A DNA stretch of 64,000 nucleotides from Polyangium sp. 15x6 (GTDB lineage: Bacteria > Myxococcota_A > Polyangia > Polyangiales > Polyangiaceae). Position 1 is the stretch's first letter. The number at the start of each line of letters is the position of its first letter. Location of the stretch: contig NZ_JASBQE010000018.1 in the NCBI RefSeq assembly GCF_029960785.1, positions 1-64,000 of the forward strand, read 5' to 3'. A program made the translations under genes and the position numbers. Below the pieces are notes generated by a model. It saw only the letters and a program-made list of their open reading frames with translations, was not told the origin of the DNA and did not search any database. Below, piece by piece: positions 35,736 through 47,871 of this stretch.

Positions 35736-37309
35736 TGTGGCTCGAGGTCGAAGTGGAGACCAGGGGCGACGACGTGCGCATTGCGGCGCGCGGCTCCCGC
35801 GGCGAGCGCCCGGCCCCGCACGACGTCGCGCCAGAGCAGGGCCTCAACGCGCTCACCACGCTCGCGAACAGGGTCGGCCGCGCGGTGCGCGCCCGCAAGG
35901 AGCTGGATCCGGCGGTGATCGAGCTTTCGCAGGCGATCCACGCAGAGATCGTCAAGGGCGAGCTCCGCGACATCATCGCGCGGATGACCGATCCTTTGCG
36001 GCCGAGGAGCGACGATCCACGGGACAACCGCCTGCTCGTGCGGCTGTTCATTCATGACCGCGCGCTCTTGTCCGTGCCGTGGGAGGCGCTTTGCAGGCCG
36101 GGCACGACCGAGGGATTCTGGGGGACGGACCCGCGCCTGCTCGTCGCCCGCGGCGTCAGCTCCTCCGACCCTTGGGCCCCGCGCGAGGTGAATGGAGCGG
36201 TGCGGGTGCTCGCGATTGCGCCGGGGAGCGACGAACAGGCGCTCCTCGCGCTGCGCGAAGCGCTCGCGCCGTCCATCGAGGCCGGGGAAGTCGAGTGGCT
36301 CGATCCGATCGCGGGGCCCGATCTCGGCCCGAAGAACCTTTATGACAAACTCCGGGCCGGGAAGACGCCGCATGTCGTCCACTGGCTGGGCCACGGCGGC
36401 GTGGACATGCGGGGCAGGCCGTCGCTCCGGGTCGCGGACGACGAGGACGGCGAGGAGGTGTGGATCACGGCCGAGGCGCTCGCGCGTGAGCTCAGCCCCC
36501 ATTTCTACGAGGATCTGCGCCTCATGATCCTCGAGGCCTGCGAGGGGGCGAAGGCGGGCATGTTCGGCAGCGCCGCCGAGGAGCTCGTCAGGGCCGGCGC
36601 GGACGCCGTGGTGGCCCACCTCTGGCCCGTCAAGGCGGACGTCGCGCGCACGTGCTCCACGGAGATCTACCGCTCGCTGACGGCTACCGGCGCGGCGGGC
36701 GACATCGGCGCGAGCGTCGCGGCCGCGCGGCGGACGTTGCTCGCGCAGAGCGCCGAGGCGTTCTCGCCGATCCTGTTCCTGCGCTCGTCGGACTCGGTGC
36801 TCTTCGATTTCGCGCGGCGCAAGGTCGTGAAGCCGAGCGGCAAGCGCCGGGCGAGGGCGCTCGCCCCGGCGCTCCAGAACTTGCTCGACAAACCTCCCTA
36901 CACGCTGGTGCTCGGCGACGTCGACGAGGATCGCGCGGCGCTGAAGGAGGAGCTCACCAAGTTCATGGAGGAGAATGAGGACAAACCCGATCCGGCCATG
37001 TCGCTCAGCGCGATCACCCAGCGCTGCGTGCTCCGCTTCGGCGAGGAGGTCCTCCATTCGCTGTTCCAGCAGGCCGTCGGGGGGGCTTGCCGGAGAGCTC
37101 GCCGCCACTCATCGACGCCATGGCCGGGCTGGTCCCGCCGGGGGTGCACATCACCCTGCTCTGGCGACCCTACCTCGAGCGCGCCATTGCGGAGAAGCAG
37201 TGCGACAGGACCGTCTACGCGATCCAGATCTCACTCACGGGCAGCAATACGAAGCCACGGGTCGTCAAGCGCGGGGCCGGGGCCGCCGGCTGGAAGATGG
37301 AGCCCTTGA
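35732..37309 (+). pseudogene. CHAT-domain protease, frameshifted after about 450 residues
   Basis: ATG at 35732 overlaps the stop of the protease gene upstream (ATGA). The first 450 residues are intact and show a CHAT domain: VVHWLGHGG with the catalytic His221 and LILEACEG with the catalytic Cys270. Around residue 395 begins a segment (PPYTLVLGDVDEDRAALKEE) that looks like the start of a SIR2-like domain. At a run of seven G (37079-37085) the frame is lost; eight would restore it. The out-of-frame tail ends at 37309. The ancestral protein clearly continued into the next two entries. CHAT proteases act as effectors in bacterial defence and cell death, but here the gene looks inactivated. Confidence 0.75.
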
Positions 37310-37740
37310 TGCCGAGGCGCTTCGATCTCGACAATGACATCGTGGTGCTGCGCATGTACGGGGTATTCGCCGGAGGCGCGTCCCATTTTCTCGCATCCGG
37401 TGCTCACCGAGGACGACCATAGCAACGGCCTGCTCGGCGAGCGGCCGCCGCAATGGCTGGAGGAGCTGCTCTCCCGGCCCCGGATCCAGCCCGGTCTGTT
37501 CCTCGGGCTCTCGGTCCTCGACTGGCGCAATCGCCTCCTGCTCCGCTGGCTCTACGATCAGCGCCCGGCGCCGAAGGACAGCCTGGTCATCTTGCGGCCG
37601 GACGCCGACCCACGCGAGCCCGAGATCTGGGACAGCGGCGGTGGTTTGTCGGGGACCGCGCGCATCGCGGCGATCGCCGACGACCCGGTGCATATCGCGC
37701 GGGAGATCGAGCGCGGCATCTCGCGGAGGAGGCAGAGCAG
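37087..37740 (+). pseudogene. SIR2-like segment linking the CHAT and WD40 parts, in two frames
   Basis: From 37087 the frame reads LIDAMAGLVPPGVHITLLWR and on to FDLDNDIVVLRMYG, then shifts at about 37358-37361 (a GGGG run) to a frame reading GYSPEARPIFSHPVLTEDDH and LFLGLSVLDWRNRLLLRWL. The pattern hydrophobic-strand-Leu/Met-x-Gly, then LTEDD, then a GxSxxDxxxRxLL motif is that of the C-terminal half of SIR2-like domains. A third shift near 37715-37735 leads into the WD40 frame. SIR2 domains cleave NAD in several defence systems; whether this one ever had the catalytic residues cannot be decided from the fragment. Confidence 0.6.
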
Positions 37741-37782
37741 GCGGCTGCGAGGGAGCGCGACGAGGCGAATGATTTGCGGGTC

Positions 37783-41185
<3,403 letters not shown>

Positions 41186-41211
<26 letters not shown>

Positions 41212-41455
41212 CTCCCCGCTTGTACCCTCGCCAGGGAGGCTCCTTCAAGGGCTGGCGCCGCGAGGTCGGCCGCGGGCGGCGGTCCATGCACGACTGCGCG
41301 TGCGACGAGAAGAAGTACTGCATGCGCTCGCGGTCCTGTCCCGAGCCGTGGGGCTGCTTCTCGAGCCAGTCGCTCAGCGTGTGAACGAGGAGCCCCCCGT
41401 CGTCTTCTTCATTGTTGTCCTCGCCGTCGAGGTTCGCCCACCAGGCTCTCGCCTG
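41186..41455 (-). pseudogene. Fragment of a hypothetical gene upstream of the kinase
   Basis: On the minus strand codons with strong G/C third positions read LLVHTLSDWLEKQPHGSG and on to RERMQYFFSSHAQSCMD, ending at 41186 inside the first codons of the kinase gene. The acidic stretch before it (NLDGEDNNEEDDGG) is still coding-like, but upstream of about 41460 the character is lost and the sequence belongs to the opposite-strand ATPase remnant. It is probably the 3' part of a gene cut by a rearrangement. Confidence 0.4.
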
Positions 41456-41530
41456 GCCAGGACGGTTGGTCCGTGGTCCCGCGGCGAACCCCTGTGGTTC
41501 GTCGGGGCACGAGCGTGTGTGGGGGCGTCC

Positions 41531-41725
41531 ATGCGCCCGCTTGACGTCCCGATCGGGGTCTCGGACTTTCAAGGCGTTGCGCGAGGGCGGCCAGTACTAC
41601 GTCGACAAGACGGCGTTCCTCGGTGACGTCCTCCGGGCGCCGCCGCAGGTGCTGCTGTTCCCTCGGCCGAGGCGGTTCGGCAAGTCGCTGAACCTGTCGA
41701 TGCTCAAGTACTTCCCAGGACCATA
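41531..41725 (+). pseudogene. N-terminal remnant of an AAA-ATPase-like/DUF1703 gene
   Basis: ATG 41531 opens with MRPLDVPIGVSDF, then a one-base shift near 41570 leads to KALREGGQYYVDKTAFLGDV and PRPRRFGKSLNLSMLKYF. This is the start of the AAA-ATPase-like proteins that carry a C-terminal PD-(D/E)XK nuclease (DUF1703): the YYVDKT motif and the RRFGKSLxLSML Walker-like loop are diagnostic. The rest of the roughly 500-residue protein is missing; a stretch near 42000-42075 reading KPIHEIAVVFSGKRVWVR could be its last strand. Confidence 0.65.
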
Positions 41726-42263
41726 TCGCGCTGCGGGACACGACGAACCACCAAGAAACGGTGTGAAGTATCCTGGCGATGGCCGGCTACGTGCGGGCCG
41801 AGGTGATCGCGCGGCGCGAGTAGTTCGAAAGCTTGCTCAGGAAGCCCTCCAGGAGGATGGCGAGTCGCTCCGCGTTTCCCGGTTGCCACCAATGCCAGCA
41901 TCCATCCATGATCGCGCGCCGAAAGACATCGAAGCGCATGATCACGTATTCCTGATGGGATTGCTCGTCACCCTGGAAGAGTGAATCTTCGAGGTGCGAT
42001 CGAACCGCGAATCGAGCGAGGCGCGAAGCCGATCCATGAGATCGCGGTCGTGTTCTCGGGCAAGCGCGTCTGGGTGCGTTCACGTCGCGCGCCACCCAGG
42101 CGTTTGCCCGCGCATCGGCGCGACCGCGAAGGCCATTGCACCCCGCTCCCGCCCCGAGTAATCCCACCTCATGGGATCTTCGCTCGAACAGATCCCCGTC
42201 GACACCGGCGCGCTCGCGCAGGCGTGAAAGCACCACCCTTTTCATCGTAGGAGACGGTTTGTC
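41726..42263. other. Mosaic of gene remnants
   Basis: No intact gene is visible. On the minus strand 41787-41985 a coding-like stretch ends in GNAERLAILLEGFLSKLSNY and a TAG stop at 41787, without a start of its own. On the plus strand near 42000-42075 lies the possible last part of the DUF1703 gene. The leader of the dehydrogenase gene, with TAGGAGA before its ATG, occupies the right end. Confidence 0.35.
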
Positions 42264-43118
42264 ATGAATCACCCCGCTCTCACTCCGGGCGCCGTCGCCG
42301 TCGTCACGGGCGGCGCCTCTGGCATCGGGCTCGCTGCGGCGAAGAAGTTCGCGTCGCTCGGCCTTCGTGTCTGCATCGCCGACCTCGGCGCCGATCGCCT
42401 CGCGCGGGCGCGTGAAGCGGTCGTGGCGGTCGCGAAGGGCGGCGACGCCGACGTGATGGCCTCCGAGACCGACGTCGGCCGCGTGGAAGCGCTCGTCGCG
42501 CTCGAAGACGCCGTCACCGCGACGTTTGGCGGGACGAACATCCTCATGAACAACGCCGGCATCGGGCCTCGAAGCACCGTGCTCGGACCTCGGGAGAGCT
42601 GGGCGCGGACGCTCGAGGTGAACCTCTTTGGCGTCATTCACGGCACGCAGGTGTTCGTGCCCCGGATGCTCGAGCGGGGGCTTTCGGGCCTCGTCATCAA
42701 CACCGGCTCCAAGCAAGGCATTACCACGCCGCCGGGCAACCCGGCGTACAACGTCTCGAAGGCCGGTGTGAAGGTCTTCACCGAGGCGCTCGAACACGAG
42801 CTTCGCAACACACCCGGCTGTCAGATCCGGGCTCACTTGCTCATCCCTGGCTTCGTCTTCACCGAGCTCACCGCGTCCGGTCGGACCGAGAAGCCCGCGG
42901 GGGCGTGGACGCCGGAGCAGACGATCGACTTCATGCTGGAGCGTCTGGGCCAGAATGACTTCTACATTCTGTGCCCGGACAACGAGGTGCCGCGCGCGCT
43001 CGACGAGCGCCGTATCCTCTGGGCGGCCGGCGATATCGTCGAGAACCGCCCGCCGCTCTCGCGGTGGCACCCCGACTTCGCCGAGGCATTCAAGACGTTC
43101 GCCTCGGCGAAAAAATAG
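42264..43118 (+). CDS. Short-chain dehydrogenase/reductase
   Basis: The 284-residue protein is a classical SDR acting on an unknown alcohol or carbonyl substrate with NAD(P). It shows the cofactor loop TGGASGIG at 15-22, NNAG at 96-99, Ser149 in NTGSKQG, and the catalytic Tyr162 and Lys166 in YNVSK. Asp40 after the second strand favours NAD. The start is ATG behind AGGAG. A PAS-STAS gene follows in the same direction after 165 bp, the same order as in the second module at 45392. Confidence 0.88.
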   Translation: MNHPALTPGAVAVVTGGASGIGLAAAKKFASLGLRVCIADLGADRLARAREAVVAVAKGGDADVMASETDVGRVEALVALEDAVTATFGGTNILMNNAGIGPRSTVLGPRESWARTLEVNLFGVIHGTQVFVPRMLERGLSGLVINTGSKQGITTPPGNPAYNVSKAGVKVFTEALEHELRNTPGCQIRAHLLIPGFVFTELTASGRTEKPAGAWTPEQTIDFMLERLGQNDFYILCPDNEVPRALDERRILWAAGDIVENRPPLSRWHPDFAEAFKTFASAKK

Positions 43119-43283
43119 CACGGTATCGTCGAGCGTGATCCCTCCTCCCGGCTTGACGGCAACCACGCCTACACTGTAGCTTTCCTGGAACGATGTACTG
43201 GTGCGACAAGCACGCGCGTTTTCGGCCGAGCGGGGCGGCCGGACCGCGGGCCGGTGCCGGTGCTCGGGTTTCGGGGGGCTGAC

Positions 43284-44582
43284 ATGTTGAAGGACACGCC
43301 GTCGTCGGGGAGCTCGTCCCCTTTCGCCTCGGGAGCGTGGTCTGCGCTCGATGCGCTCACGGATCCGGTTGCGCTCGTCGACACGCGTGGGGGAATTCGT
43401 TACGTCAATCGCGCCTGGTATCGGCTCGCCGGCGACAGCGAGCCGGGGCCGCGGAGCCACGAGCTCGCCGTCTCCACGCCCCCGGATGCGATGCTCGAGA
43501 TTCGCGAGACGGACCGATTGGCCATGCGCGCCGGCATCGGCGAGGTGATCACGGGCAGGAGCGCGCGTTTCGACCTGGAGCTCGGCACGTGCGTCGCGGC
43601 GGACGAGGAGCCGCGGTGGTTTTCGCTCGTCGTGACGCCGTGCCCGGTCGACCCGGAAGGCGGGGCGCTCGTCCATCTTCGCGACGTGACCGCGCAGAGA
43701 AAGACGGAGAGCGCGCTCCGCGCGAGCGAGGATGGTCTGCTCTGGGCCCAGGAGATTGGAAACATGGGCAATTGGGACTGGGACATTCCCACGGGGGGCT
43801 TGACCTGGTCCGACCAGATCTTCCGCATCTTCGGCTACGAGCCGCGCAAGTTCGACGTCAGCTATCAGGCGTTCATGGGCACGATTCACCCCGACGATCG
43901 CGACATGGTCACGGTGGCCGTGAACAAGGCCGTGAACGAGCGCGCCCCTTACAGCATCGAGCACCGCATCGTGCTGCCGACGGGCGAGGTCCGCGTCGTC
44001 CACGAGCAAGGAAAGGTCTTCTACAGCGATTCGGGCACGCCGCTGCGCATGCTCGGCACCGTGCAGGATGTCACGGAGCGCAGACAGTCCGCCGACACCA
44101 TTCACTTCCAGGCCGTGCAGCTCGAGCAAGAGCTCGCGGCGCGCGAGGAGGCCGAGCGGGCGCGCGCGGCCCTGCAGGACGAGGTGATCCGCGTGCAGCG
44201 CGCGCTCCTCGAAGAGCTGTCCACGCCCCTCATCCCCATTCGCGAGGACATCGTGGTGCTGCCGCTCATCGGCGCCATCGACGCGAGGCGCGCCGACCAG
44301 ATGCTGGAGACGGCGCTCCATGCGGCCGTGGCGAAGCAGACGCGCGTCGTGATCATCGACATCACCGGCGTCAGGCAGGTGGATACCCACGTCGCCAACA
44401 CGCTCATGCGCACGGCGCAGGCGCTCGGGCTCGTCGGCGCGGAGGTCGTGCTGACGGGCATCCGGTCGGATGTCGCTCGGACCTTGGTCGAGCTCGATGT
44501 GCCTCTCACGTCGCTGGTCGTTCGCGGCACGCTGGCGAGCGGTATCGCCTACGCCACGGGTCAGGCCGGAAAACGGCGCTGA
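43284..44582 (+). CDS. PAS-PAS-STAS protein, RsbR-like stressosome component
   Basis: From ATG 43284 (MLKDTPSS) the product has 432 residues: a PAS domain at about 20-135, a second PAS at about 150-265 (with GNWDWDIPTGGLTWSDQIFR and a HPDDR), a coiled linker, and a STAS domain at about 305-420. The STAS part has IIDITGVRQVDT and GIRSDVARTLVEL, the stretches that in RsbR homologues hold the phosphorylated threonines. Such proteins sense a signal through PAS and act through partner switching with an RsbT-type kinase; no rsbS or rsbT is adjacent. It ends 16 bp before the convergent TetR gene. It is a paralogue of the gene at 46246. Confidence 0.85.
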   Translation: MLKDTPSSGSSSPFASGAWSALDALTDPVALVDTRGGIRYVNRAWYRLAGDSEPGPRSHELAVSTPPDAMLEIRETDRLAMRAGIGEVITGRSARFDLELGTCVAADEEPRWFSLVVTPCPVDPEGGALVHLRDVTAQRKTESALRASEDGLLWAQEIGNMGNWDWDIPTGGLTWSDQIFRIFGYEPRKFDVSYQAFMGTIHPDDRDMVTVAVNKAVNERAPYSIEHRIVLPTGEVRVVHEQGKVFYSDSGTPLRMLGTVQDVTERRQSADTIHFQAVQLEQELAAREEAERARAALQDEVIRVQRALLEELSTPLIPIREDIVVLPLIGAIDARRADQMLETALHAAVAKQTRVVIIDITGVRQVDTHVANTLMRTAQALGLVGAEVVLTGIRSDVARTLVELDVPLTSLVVRGTLASGIAYATGQAGKRR

Positions 44583-44598
44583 CGCCGGCTGGATCGGC

Positions 44599-45231
44599 TC
44601 ACGTCTGCCGGCGCCGCCCCTTCGCCTCACGGCAGGCCGGGGCCGCGCCGAGCACCTTTTCAATGGCCGCCTCTCCGATCCGCTCGAGCGCCTCGCGCTC
44701 CATCCCCGTCTTCGCGAGGAACTCCATCCCCTGATGGACCGTGAGCAAGAGCCGCCCGAGCTCGCGCGCGTCGGTGCCCGGCGGAAGGTCGCCCTCGGCC
44801 CGCGCTTGCTCCAAAAGCTCGACGAACAGGTCCTCCAGGGCAGCGAACGTCTCCCGCGCCCGCGTCCGCACCTCGGGGTCGTGTGACGCGAGCTCCGCGG
44901 TGCTGTTGACCAGCAAACACCCGCGCGTGTCGCCGAGGGTGGTTTCGGGTGGTCGGGCGGCGAGCTGGAAGAGGTGTCGCAGACGGTCGATCGCCTTCGC
45001 CTCGCCGTCGAGCGCGGCGCGCATGACCTCGAGGCGCCAGGCGGCGTAGGCGTCGAGGACGGCGAGGAAGAGCTGGCGCTTATCGCCGAACGCCGCGTAA
45101 AGACTGCCTTTTCCGAGCCCCGTCGCCCGCATCAGGTCGTCGAGCGACGTTGCTGCGTACCCCTTCTCCCAGAACTGGTCCCGCGCGGCCTCGAGCACCT
45201 GTTCCACCTCGAACTTACGTGGACGCCCCAT
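44599..45231 (-). CDS. TetR-family transcriptional repressor
   Basis: I choose ATG 45231 (MGRPRKFE) with GAGAGAGG just before it; the product has 210 residues. The N-terminal HTH is typical: AARDQFWEKGYAATSLDDLM, ATGLGKGSLYAAFGDKRQLF. The C-terminal ligand-binding part includes a conserved GCLLVNSTAELA motif, seen in TetR proteins that control short-chain dehydrogenases and other detoxifying oxidoreductases. It diverges from the SDR gene at 45392, and two inverted, nearly identical 16-bp sites stand between them. Confidence 0.88.
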   Translation of the reverse strand: MGRPRKFEVEQVLEAARDQFWEKGYAATSLDDLMRATGLGKGSLYAAFGDKRQLFLAVLDAYAAWRLEVMRAALDGEAKAIDRLRHLFQLAARPPETTLGDTRGCLLVNSTAELASHDPEVRTRARETFAALEDLFVELLEQARAEGDLPPGTDARELGRLLLTVHQGMEFLAKTGMEREALERIGEAAIEKVLGAAPACREAKGRRRQT

Positions 45232-45248
45232 ACCTCTCTCTATGGTAC

Positions 45249-45292
45249 TTGACCGATCGGTCCACAAGTCCCATACTGGACCGAGTGGTCAA
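45249..45292. promoter_or_regulatory. Two inverted TetR operator-like sites
   Basis: TTGACCGATCGGTCCA (45249-45264) and TGGACCGAGTGGTCAA (45277-45292) are reverse complements except for two positions. The first contains the palindrome GACCGATCGGTC. They lie 18 to 61 bases before the TetR start and upstream of the divergent SDR gene, as expected for operators that repress both. Confidence 0.7.
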
Positions 45293-45391
45293 TAACGTCG
45301 ACGCGAACGACCTCGTCGTCGGCGGCCAAACCTACCACGTCGGCGCGCGTGTCCGGCGGACCAAACCGAACAAAGAAACGGGAGAATGATC

Positions 45392-46141
45392 ATGGGCGCA
45401 CTCGAAGGAAAAGTTGCCGTCGTCACGGGCGGGAGCACGGGGATCGGATTCGCCGCGGCCAAGCGATTCGCCGCGGAAGGCGCGCGCGTTTTCATCACGG
45501 GCAGGCGTCAAGCCGAGCTCGACGCGGCGGTCACGGCGATCGGGACGAACGCCGTGGGCGTCCGCGCCGATTCGGCGAACCTCGCGGATCTCGACCGACT
45601 CTATGCCATCGTCGGCGAGCAGGCGGGCCGCATCGACGTGATCTTCGCGAATGCCGGTGGCGGCGAATTCGCCCCGCTCGGCGCGATCACCGAGGAGCAT
45701 TACGACAACACCTTCAATACGAACGTGAAGGGCGTGCTCTTCACGGTGCAGAAGGCATTGCCACTCCTCGTCGACGGCGGCTCGGTCATCCTGAATGCCT
45801 CGACCACGGCGACGATGGGCACCGAGGCGTTCAGCGTCTACAGCGCGACGAAAGCGGCCGTGCGCAATTTCGCGCGGAGCTGGATCCTCGACCTCAAGGC
45901 GCGCCGCATTCGCGTGAACGTGATCAGCCCCGGACCCATCAAGACCCCGGGCCTCGCGGGGCTCGCGCCGACGGAGGAGCAGGCGAGGGCGCTCCTCCAG
46001 GGCCTCGCGACCACGGTCCCCCTCGGCCGGCTCGGTGATCCCGACGAGGTGGGCAAGGCCGCCGTGTTCCTCGCCTCCGACGCGAGCAGCTTCGTCAACG
46101 GCGCCGAGCTCTTCGTCGACGGCGGGTACGCGCAGATCTGA
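45392..46141 (+). CDS. Short-chain dehydrogenase/reductase under TetR control
   Basis: From ATG 45392 (MGALEGK; GGGAG eight bases before) the 249-residue product is a classical SDR: TGGSTGIG at 12-19, NAG at 87-89, Ser138, Tyr150 and Lys154 in YSATK, and a C-terminal SFVNGAELFVDGGY. The Gly-Arg-Arg after the second strand (TGRRQ) favours NADPH. It is divergent from the TetR repressor, which probably controls it. ATG two codons upstream (45386) is too close to the ribosome binding site. Substrate unknown. Confidence 0.9.
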   Translation: MGALEGKVAVVTGGSTGIGFAAAKRFAAEGARVFITGRRQAELDAAVTAIGTNAVGVRADSANLADLDRLYAIVGEQAGRIDVIFANAGGGEFAPLGAITEEHYDNTFNTNVKGVLFTVQKALPLLVDGGSVILNASTTATMGTEAFSVYSATKAAVRNFARSWILDLKARRIRVNVISPGPIKTPGLAGLAPTEEQARALLQGLATTVPLGRLGDPDEVGKAAVFLASDASSFVNGAELFVDGGYAQI

Positions 46142-46245
46142 ACCGCGTCGAGCCGCGTCGGGATCCTGCGTCGAGCGCTTGACGCCCCTGGATGGGTGAG
46201 GTGTCGTGATGCCCTCTCCATCGCAGACGGACAGAGGAGTGCGAG

Positions 46246-47868
46246 ATGAGCGATCCTTTGGCGACCACGTATCGCGCGTTTCTCGACAACCAGGCGCGCG
46301 ATCTGGCGCTTTCGGTGGCTCGTGATGCGACGAGCGAAGTCGCGCTCCTCGGCAAGGCGACGACGGCGGAGGTCGCTGCGTGGTCCGAGGCCTTCGTGGG
46401 CGCGACGATCGGCGCGCTCGTCGGGGAAGACGGGGCCGCCGATCGCGTCACGGCGGCAGCGCTCGACCTCGGGCGGCGCGGGGCGCCCGTCGACGAGGTG
46501 CTCCGTGTGCTCTCGCGGGCCCGGCGTCATTTCCAGCGAGCGCTCCGCACGGAGCCTGCCTTGCCGCTCGATGCCGCGGCCTACGCCGACGCGCTCGACA
46601 AGCTCCTCGCTCTTTCCGAGGAAGCGGCGGGCGCGCTCGCGCGGTGCGCCGTCTCGGCCACCGCCGCGGCTCGTTGTGATGGCGAGGCGCGTTTTCGCAG
46701 CCTGGTGAACGCCGTCAAGAGCGTCGTCGTGATCATCGGCGAGGACCAAACCATTCTCGAATGGAACGCCGAGGCCGAGCGCCTCTACGGTTGGTCGAGG
46801 GACGAGATCCTCGGGAAAAACTACCTCGAATGGTTCGTGCCCGACGAGGCGCGGGCCGCGGTCGCCGCCGACATGCGCAAGGTGCTCGGGGGCGAGGAGA
46901 CGCGTGGCTTCGAGAACCCGATCACGTCGCGGGACGGGTTCGCCCGTGTCCTGCAATGGAACGTCGGGCGCCTGGTCGACGGCGAAGGACGACCGATCGC
47001 GATCGTGGCCAGCGGCATCGACATCACCGAGCACAAACGGGACCGCGAGGCGCTCGACCGGAGCGAGGGGATGCTGCACGCGGTCATGACGAACGCGCCC
47101 ATCATGCTCTTCGTCAAGGATCTCGAAGGACGTTATACCTTGACGAACCGCGCCTTCGACGAGGGGATGGGCTTCGAGCCCAACTTCGCGATCGGCAAGG
47201 TGGACACCAAAGTCCTTCCGCCCGCCGTCCTCGCGAAGCATCGCGCGGATGACCAGAAAGTCTTCGACGGGGGCGTGCCGATCCAGATCGAAACGAACAT
47301 TCCCACGCGAAATGGCGTGCGTGTCTTTCTCGGCTCCAAGTTCCCGCTGTTCGACACGAACGGCAAGGCGTATGCGATCTGCGGCATCGCGTCCGACATC
47401 ACGGAGCTGCGGCGGGCCGAGGCGGAGCAGGCGACGTTCCAGGTCCGGATCATCGAGGCGCAACGCGAGACCTTGCGCGAGCTGTCGACGCCGCTCTTGC
47501 CGATTGCCCCGGGCGTCGTGCTCATGCCGCTCGTCGGCGCCATCGACGAGAGCCGCGCCGCGCTCGTGCTCGAGGCGCTGCTCCAGGGCGTGGTCGCGCA
47601 CCGCGCCGAGGTCGCGATCCTCGACATCACCGGCGTTCGCACGGTCGACACGCCCGTCGCGCTCGGCCTCGTGCAGGCGGCGCAGGCGGCGGGGCTCCTC
47701 GGCGCGGACGTGGTCCTGACGGGCGTGCGCCCCGCGGCCGCGCGGACGCTCGTGGAGCTCGGGATCGATATGGGCGGCATCAAGACGGTGAGCACCCTGG
47801 AGCAAGGCGTCGCGCACGCCATCGGTCGTTCGCGCCGCCGCGCCGGCGTGAAGGCGCCGGCGCGGTAG
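46246..47868 (+). CDS. PAS-PAS-STAS protein with an N-terminal helical domain, RsbR-like
   Basis: The 540-residue protein has an all-helical N-terminal domain (about 1-140) of the RsbR type, PAS domains at about 145-265 and 275-395, and a STAS domain at about 415-530 with ILDITGVRTVDT and GVRPAAARTLVEL. It resembles the protein at 43284 in its C-terminal three quarters but has the extra sensor domain. The start ATG follows AGGAG. It ends four bases from the stop of the convergent methyltransferase gene; a GC-rich hairpin covers its last codons. Role: stress or signal sensing by partner switching, with unknown partners. Confidence 0.85.
   Translation: MSDPLATTYRAFLDNQARDLALSVARDATSEVALLGKATTAEVAAWSEAFVGATIGALVGEDGAADRVTAAALDLGRRGAPVDEVLRVLSRARRHFQRALRTEPALPLDAAAYADALDKLLALSEEAAGALARCAVSATAAARCDGEARFRSLVNAVKSVVVIIGEDQTILEWNAEAERLYGWSRDEILGKNYLEWFVPDEARAAVAADMRKVLGGEETRGFENPITSRDGFARVLQWNVGRLVDGEGRPIAIVASGIDITEHKRDREALDRSEGMLHAVMTNAPIMLFVKDLEGRYTLTNRAFDEGMGFEPNFAIGKVDTKVLPPAVLAKHRADDQKVFDGGVPIQIETNIPTRNGVRVFLGSKFPLFDTNGKAYAICGIASDITELRRAEAEQATFQVRIIEAQRETLRELSTPLLPIAPGVVLMPLVGAIDESRAALVLEALLQGVVAHRAEVAILDITGVRTVDTPVALGLVQAAQAAGLLGADVVLTGVRPAAARTLVELGIDMGGIKTVSTLEQGVAHAIGRSRRRAGVKAPAR
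47838..47865. terminator. GC-rich hairpin at a convergent gene end
   Basis: Arms CCGCGCCGGC (47838-47847) and GCCGGCGCGG (47856-47865) pair perfectly, with a further G-C pair closing a six-base loop. The structure ends at the stop of the PAS-STAS gene and a few bases before the stop of the convergent methyltransferase gene. There is no T-tract, so it may act as a two-way stop or only as an mRNA end. Confidence 0.4.
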
Positions 47869-47871
47869 AGC

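Noticed and set aside
35042..37108. A 688-codon minus-strand open frame opposite the CHAT gene
   Set aside because: Arg/Ala/His-rich, no domain, and fully antisense to a recognised protease.
41787..44663. A 958-codon minus-strand open frame
   Set aside because: It runs antisense to the intact SDR and PAS-STAS genes and encodes Arg/Pro/Gly-rich sequence without domains; only its last 65 codons look coding-like and are described as a remnant.
45838..47817. A 659-codon minus-strand open frame
   Set aside because: Antisense to the second PAS-STAS gene, low-complexity composition.
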